Below, piece after piece: positions 5,368 to 6,262 of a DNA stretch of 6,262 nucleotides; positions within the stretch are counted from its first letter, which is position 1, and every line of letters begins with the position of its first letter. The notes under the pieces are model-generated. The model ran no database searches and had not been told where the DNA came from. It was given only the letters and a program-made list of their open reading frames with translations. The position numbers were made by a program, and so were the translations under genes. Source of the stretch: Ruminococcus sp. (GTDB taxonomy: Bacteria > Bacillota > Clostridia > Oscillospirales > Ruminococcaceae); the NCBI GenBank assembly GCA_017544125.1, contig JAFYET010000330.1, positions 1 to 6,262 on the forward strand, written 5' to 3'.

Positions 5368-5396
5368 ATTATAGCACTTATCTTCCCTAATGTCAA
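5368..5396 (-). promoter_or_regulatory. Consensus promoter of the orphan small transcript
   Basis: Perfect TTGACA (5396-5391) and TATAAT (5373-5368) have a 17-bp spacer on the minus strand. The start is predicted near 5361. The -35 lies 2 bp from the terminator stem of the upstream HTH gene. Confidence 0.88.
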
Positions 5397-5429
5397 CAAA
5401 CCGCACCTGCCCTTAAGCAGATGCGGTTT
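5391..5429 (-). terminator. Terminator-like hairpin after the HTH regulator
   Basis: On the minus strand AAACCGCATCTGC (5429-5417) pairs with GCAGGTGCGGTTT (5410-5398) over 13 bp with one U-G pair and a 6-nt loop. GTTGACATT follows: only moderately T-rich and overlapping the next -35. Its place 2 bp after the regulator's stop supports a terminator role. On the plus strand TTTTGTC follows the stem, so it may also act bidirectionally. Confidence 0.7.
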
Positions 5430-5431
5430 TG

Positions 5432-6022
5432 TCACTTACCTATGTCCTGATAAAGCAGCCCGTCTATTGTGCTGTACCACACAAGCCTGCCGTAGCGGTA
5501 GAGAGGCAGCCTTGCCTGCAGGCTCCATTCGGGGTACTGCCTTGCCATTATCAGCGTGCTCTCATTCACAAACGCCACGAATGCTATGTGGCAGTCCTTT
5601 GTCATCTCGTGCGATGATGTGATGTAGAGCTCGCCGTCTGTCTCCTGCACATCAAGGCGCTGCGGCTGCTCTGCCGGCTTAGCATCAAGCGGTGTAAGCC
5701 TGCTGCCGCAGCAGCTGACCGACGCATCACCCGATGATGTGATGATATTGCCGCACCCGGGGCAGACATAAAATCTTACTCTTTTCATATTACCTTTCTC
5801 ACTTTCGTTTATCTCACGCTCCCCCGACAGAAGCGTTGCTTCATCTGTTTTAAGCACCTCAGCAAGCCTTATTATCAGCGATATATCGGGGCAGCCGCCC
5901 CCGCACTCCCACTTTGAAACGGCCTTATCGCTGACGTTTATCATATCAGCAAGCTGCTTTTGCGTCAGCCCCTGCGCCTGTCTGAGTTCTCTTATGAGTA
6001 TGCCTGTTTTTATCACGTCCAT
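5432..6022 (-). CDS. XRE-family HTH regulator fused to a ligand-poor desulfoferrodoxin-like domain
   Basis: The protein has 196 residues. Residues 5-66 form a classic XRE helix-turn-helix (IRELRQAQGLTQKQLADMI, VSDKAVSKWE, PDISLIIRLAEVL). Residues 84-112 resemble the desulfoferrodoxin N-terminal rubredoxin-like site: FYVCPGCGN (C87, C90) and SCCG (C104, C105). Residues 130-193 resemble a superoxide-reductase-type domain (ITSSHEMTKDCHIAFVAFV to YSTIDGLLYQ). In active enzymes iron is held by the HPM histidine, the histidine of EHYI and the Cys and His of CxxHGL. Here only H138 is kept; C144, S184 and D187 occupy the other places. It therefore probably senses or binds rather than reduces superoxide. 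The start at 6022 is chosen because GAGGGGGG lies about 9 nt upstream; a longer TTG-started frame from 6058 would begin within the promoter. The gene is divergent from the plus-strand unit at 6099 and may control it and itself. Confidence 0.9.
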   Translation of the reverse strand: MDVIKTGILIRELRQAQGLTQKQLADMINVSDKAVSKWECGGGCPDISLIIRLAEVLKTDEATLLSGEREINESEKGNMKRVRFYVCPGCGNIITSSGDASVSCCGSRLTPLDAKPAEQPQRLDVQETDGELYITSSHEMTKDCHIAFVAFVNESTLIMARQYPEWSLQARLPLYRYGRLVWYSTIDGLLYQDIGK

Positions 6023-6046
6023 ACTTTCGCCCCCCTCGATATGTAT

Positions 6047-6075
6047 ATTGTAGCGCAAAACGGTGGGCTTGTCAA
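6047..6075 (-). promoter_or_regulatory. Promoter of the HTH regulator
   Basis: TTGACA (6075-6070) and TACAAT (6052-6047) have a 17-bp spacer on the minus strand. Transcription would start near 6040, about 18 nt before the ATG at 6022, which rules out the TTG start at 6058. Confidence 0.85.
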
Positions 6076-6103
6076 TCTCCGGGTAGTAGAGGGGGGGATT
6101 GAC
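6071..6103. promoter_or_regulatory. Inverted repeat joining two divergent -35 boxes, candidate operator
   Basis: GTCAATC (6071-6077) and GATTGAC (6097-6103) are perfect inverted arms, extended inward by CC/GG. Each arm contains the -35 of one of the two divergent promoters. A dimeric HTH protein bound here could block both directions. Part of the symmetry comes from the -35 consensus itself, so the operator role is a proposal. Confidence 0.45.
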
Positions 6104-6127
6104 TGCGGGGGTGGGGTGTGGTATAAT
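6099..6127 (+). promoter_or_regulatory. Plus-strand promoter with G-rich spacer
   Basis: TTGACT (6099-6104) and TATAAT (6122-6127) have a 17-bp spacer on the plus strand. The spacer is almost all G and T, and a run of seven G precedes the -35. Transcription should start near 6134. Confidence 0.85.
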
Positions 6128-6159
6128 GCTGTAAAGACATTATACCGGAGGTAAATCAT

Positions 6160-6195
6160 ATGACAGAAAGGGCATTGTTTTCGGCTCTATCCTGA
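6160..6195 (+). CDS. 11-codon ORF with good ribosome-binding site (leader peptide or frameshifted start)
   Basis: CGGAGG (6146-6151) lies 8 nt before ATG at 6160, which opens MTERALFSALS and stops at TGA 6193-6195. That stop overlaps the next ATG (TGATG). Either this is a leader peptide coupled to the downstream frame, or one base has been lost near the ATG and the true protein continues in the other frame. That frame, without a start codon of its own, reads DRKGIVFGSIL directly into the downstream product. Confidence 0.45.
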   Translation: MTERALFSALS

Positions 6196-6262
6196 TGACT
6201 GACCTCCTTTCTGAGTGGCAGAGACGAAAAAAAGACCTTGCTGACGGTAAGATCAGCAAGGC
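6195..6262 (+). CDS. Partial hydrophilic ORF running off the right edge
   Basis: ATG at 6195 opens MTDLLSEWQRRKKDLADGK and stays open to the edge (22 full codons). The frame is also open upstream to a TAA at 6132-6134. There is no ribosome-binding site directly before this ATG, so it would rely on coupling to the 11-codon ORF or on a frameshift. The charged, helical sequence looks protein-like, but no family is recognised. A competing reading is that the DNA here is a terminator: seven A's (6227-6233) precede a perfect 9-bp hairpin at 6236-6261. Confidence 0.4.
   Translation, partial: MTDLLSEWQRRKKDLADGKISK
6236..6261 (+). terminator. Perfect 9-bp hairpin at the window edge, possible terminator or attenuator
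   Basis: CCTTGCTGA (6236-6244) pairs perfectly with TCAGCAAGG (6253-6261) around an 8-nt loop. An A-run lies upstream at 6227-6233. The decisive downstream T-run falls beyond the window, so terminator status is open. If real, the plus-strand transcript from 6134 would be only about 135 nt. Confidence 0.4.

Noticed and set aside
5302..5622. A 106-codon plus-strand open frame over the regulator's 3' end and terminator
   Set aside because: It is antisense to the desulfoferrodoxin-like coding region, crosses a terminator hairpin and has no ribosome-binding site or promoter.
6023..6058. A longer N-terminus for the HTH regulator starting at TTG 6058
   Set aside because: The -10 box (6052-6047) lies within the extension, so transcription would begin downstream of it. 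A strong ribosome-binding site serves the ATG at 6022, where family members start.

Overview
The window looks like chromosomal DNA from a Clostridia-class Firmicute, most likely a Ruminococcus-type member of the Oscillospiraceae. The basis is a DnaD-domain primosome-type protein, purine-rich Shine-Dalgarno sites, five near-consensus TTGAC(A/T)-17-TATAAT/TACAAT promoters, moderate-GC genes with AT-rich spacers, and an XRE/desulfoferrodoxin-like regulator of a kind I recall from gut Clostridia. The species call is inference. Nearly all genes lie on the minus strand, so transcription runs right to left.

Layout, left to right. Positions 1-1843 hold a minus-strand operon-like run: queA (tRNA queuosine synthesis), a small WQxxCCG-motif protein 9 bp behind it, and an acidic hypothetical protein cut by the window edge. 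Positions 1844-2142 are a gene-free island of AT-rich heptads and short GC-rich palindromes. Positions 2143-3171 encode a two-motif DnaD-like replication protein with its own strong promoter. Positions 3172-3448 are non-coding, with a terminator-like hairpin and an unidentified structured block. Positions 3449-5103 hold a PIN/NYN-like nuclease-domain protein with a long low-complexity linker, preceded by an unrecognised acidic protein that may share its transcript.

Positions 5180-5400 hold an orphan transcription unit: a consensus promoter, about 180 nt of structured RNA with a 22-codon hydrophobic ORF, and a strong terminator. A 27-nt palindromic segment sits exactly where it splits what would otherwise be a perfect AAGGAGGG ribosome-binding site. 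Positions 5432-6022 encode an HTH regulator fused to a desulfoferrodoxin-like domain whose catalytic iron ligands are mostly replaced. It is divergent from a plus-strand promoter (6099-6127) that drives a short or partial gene reaching the right edge.

The most noteworthy signals are the orphan transcript with its split ribosome-binding site, a four-copy interspersed element (12-nt core GCATAATTRAGG plus an adjacent hairpin) found mostly just past stop codons, the ligand-poor desulfoferrodoxin-like regulator, and the shared inverted repeat in its divergent promoter. No CRISPR array, transposase, rRNA or tRNA is visible. All family assignments come from motif recognition without database searches.
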